In this document: in pieces, positions 63,863-64,000 of the stretch | How positions within the stretch are numbered: the stretch's first letter is position 1 | Layout of the letters: each line of letters starts with the position of its first letter | Origin: Stomoxys calcitrans | Taxonomy: Eukaryota; Arthropoda; Insecta; Diptera; Muscidae | Assembly: GCF_963082655.1 (NCBI RefSeq) | Contig: NC_081553.1 | Span: forward strand, 44,278,260-44,342,259 | Reading direction: 5' to 3' | Length of the DNA stretch: 64,000 nt | Position numbers and translations under genes: made by a program | Notes under the pieces: generated by a model | The model's input: the letters and a program-made list of their open reading frames with translations, nothing else | Database searches by the model: none | What the model was told of the DNA's origin: nothing

Positions 63863-64000
63863 TATTTTAAAGAGTCTTTTGCCTGCACTCTAATTTTTAT
63901 TCATTTTTTTCCGTAAGTATTTAAAGGAAAATAAATTGAAAGTCAGATGGGCTGCCTTAATATCACTTAGATTTTATGCTGACGCATATCATTGAGAGAA
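63863..64000. other. Unassigned end of window
   Basis: AT-rich, no family member recognised. Confidence 0.4.

Overview
This is a stretch of insect nuclear DNA with no host gene that I can support. It is almost entirely a graveyard of nested, mostly non-autonomous transposable elements. The organism is most likely a calyptrate (muscid-type) fly. The main evidence is a family of elements whose 5' block keeps the core 'cgaccctataaagtatatat' followed by 'attcttgatc', then a GTCY tetranucleotide microsatellite. That layout is the signature of DINE-1/INE-1, the Helentron-associated interspersed elements (HINEs) of flies. Species assignment (Stomoxys, Musca or a relative) is inference.

Main components. 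(1) HINEs make up roughly half of the window. Each has a 5' block starting T5-ATACCCACCACC or T5-ATACCCTCCACC, a GTCY run, an internal array of about 153-bp units, and a 3' hairpin (TTCGGCCCGGCCGAA) followed by a tail ending TTTTTACTTGTT. I separate sub-families A, A', B, C and E. (2) A second rolling-circle family, called D here, looks like a canonical Helitron: 5' TC start and 3' CTAG end with a GC-rich hairpin. It has an internal 131-bp unit and carries a SINE. (3) A tRNA-derived SINE of about 320 bp is present in eight copies or pieces. (4) A 607-bp Tc1/mariner deletion derivative has 195-bp inverted repeats. There are two full copies and one 172-bp remnant. (5) A MITE of about 237 bp (TTGGGTTGCCC ends, TA duplications) is present in six copies. 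(6) There are decayed LINEs: several I-superfamily-like fragments with endonuclease, reverse transcriptase, RNase H and CCHC pieces, one RTE-like tail and one further LINE tail.

Layout. 1-1762: truncated HINE and a LINE (-). 1763-3398: complete HINE-B. 3.4-5.3 kb: mostly single-copy AT-rich DNA with a LINE tail. 5.3-7.9 kb: two adjacent HINEs. 7.9-11.4 kb: LINE and SINE cluster. 11.5-12 kb: decayed HINE. 12.9-16.9 kb: MITE, a HINE nested in a HINE, and a chimeric HINE. 17.6-18.6 kb: HINE split by a MITE. 18.8-22.7 kb: chimeric HINE, RTE tail and a 2.1-kb HINE array. 23.8-28.3 kb: HINE, mariner derivative, HINE, MITE, Helitron-D with a second MITE. 28.3-30.3 kb: single-copy. 30.3-32.7 kb: two HINEs. 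33.7-36.9 kb: LINE carrying a SINE that is itself split by a HINE. 38.2-43.5 kb: HINE-B, Helitron-D, HINE-C, and HINE-A split by a mariner remnant. 45.0-48.2 kb: HINE-B pieces and a giant GTCY microsatellite. 49.4-54.8 kb: HINE-A, HINE-E split by a SINE, HINE-B split by a mariner derivative. 56-58.8 kb: HINE-B split by a MITE, SINE, HINE-A. 58.8-63.6 kb: an inverted pair of SINE-carrying Helitron-D copies. 63.6 kb: MITE.

The nesting gives a relative age order: LINEs and the SINE are older than some HINEs, and HINEs are older than the MITE and mariner insertions. The most distinctive observations are the strict 153-bp unit length of the arrays (11 intervals in a row with no net length change), dyad symmetry inside the unit, self-nesting of HINE-A at a T-run, chimeric HINEs with switched 3' halves, and a SINE-bearing Helitron present as a large inverted pair. 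Open frames of more than 60 codons are here either transposon fragments, translated tandem repeats or chance.
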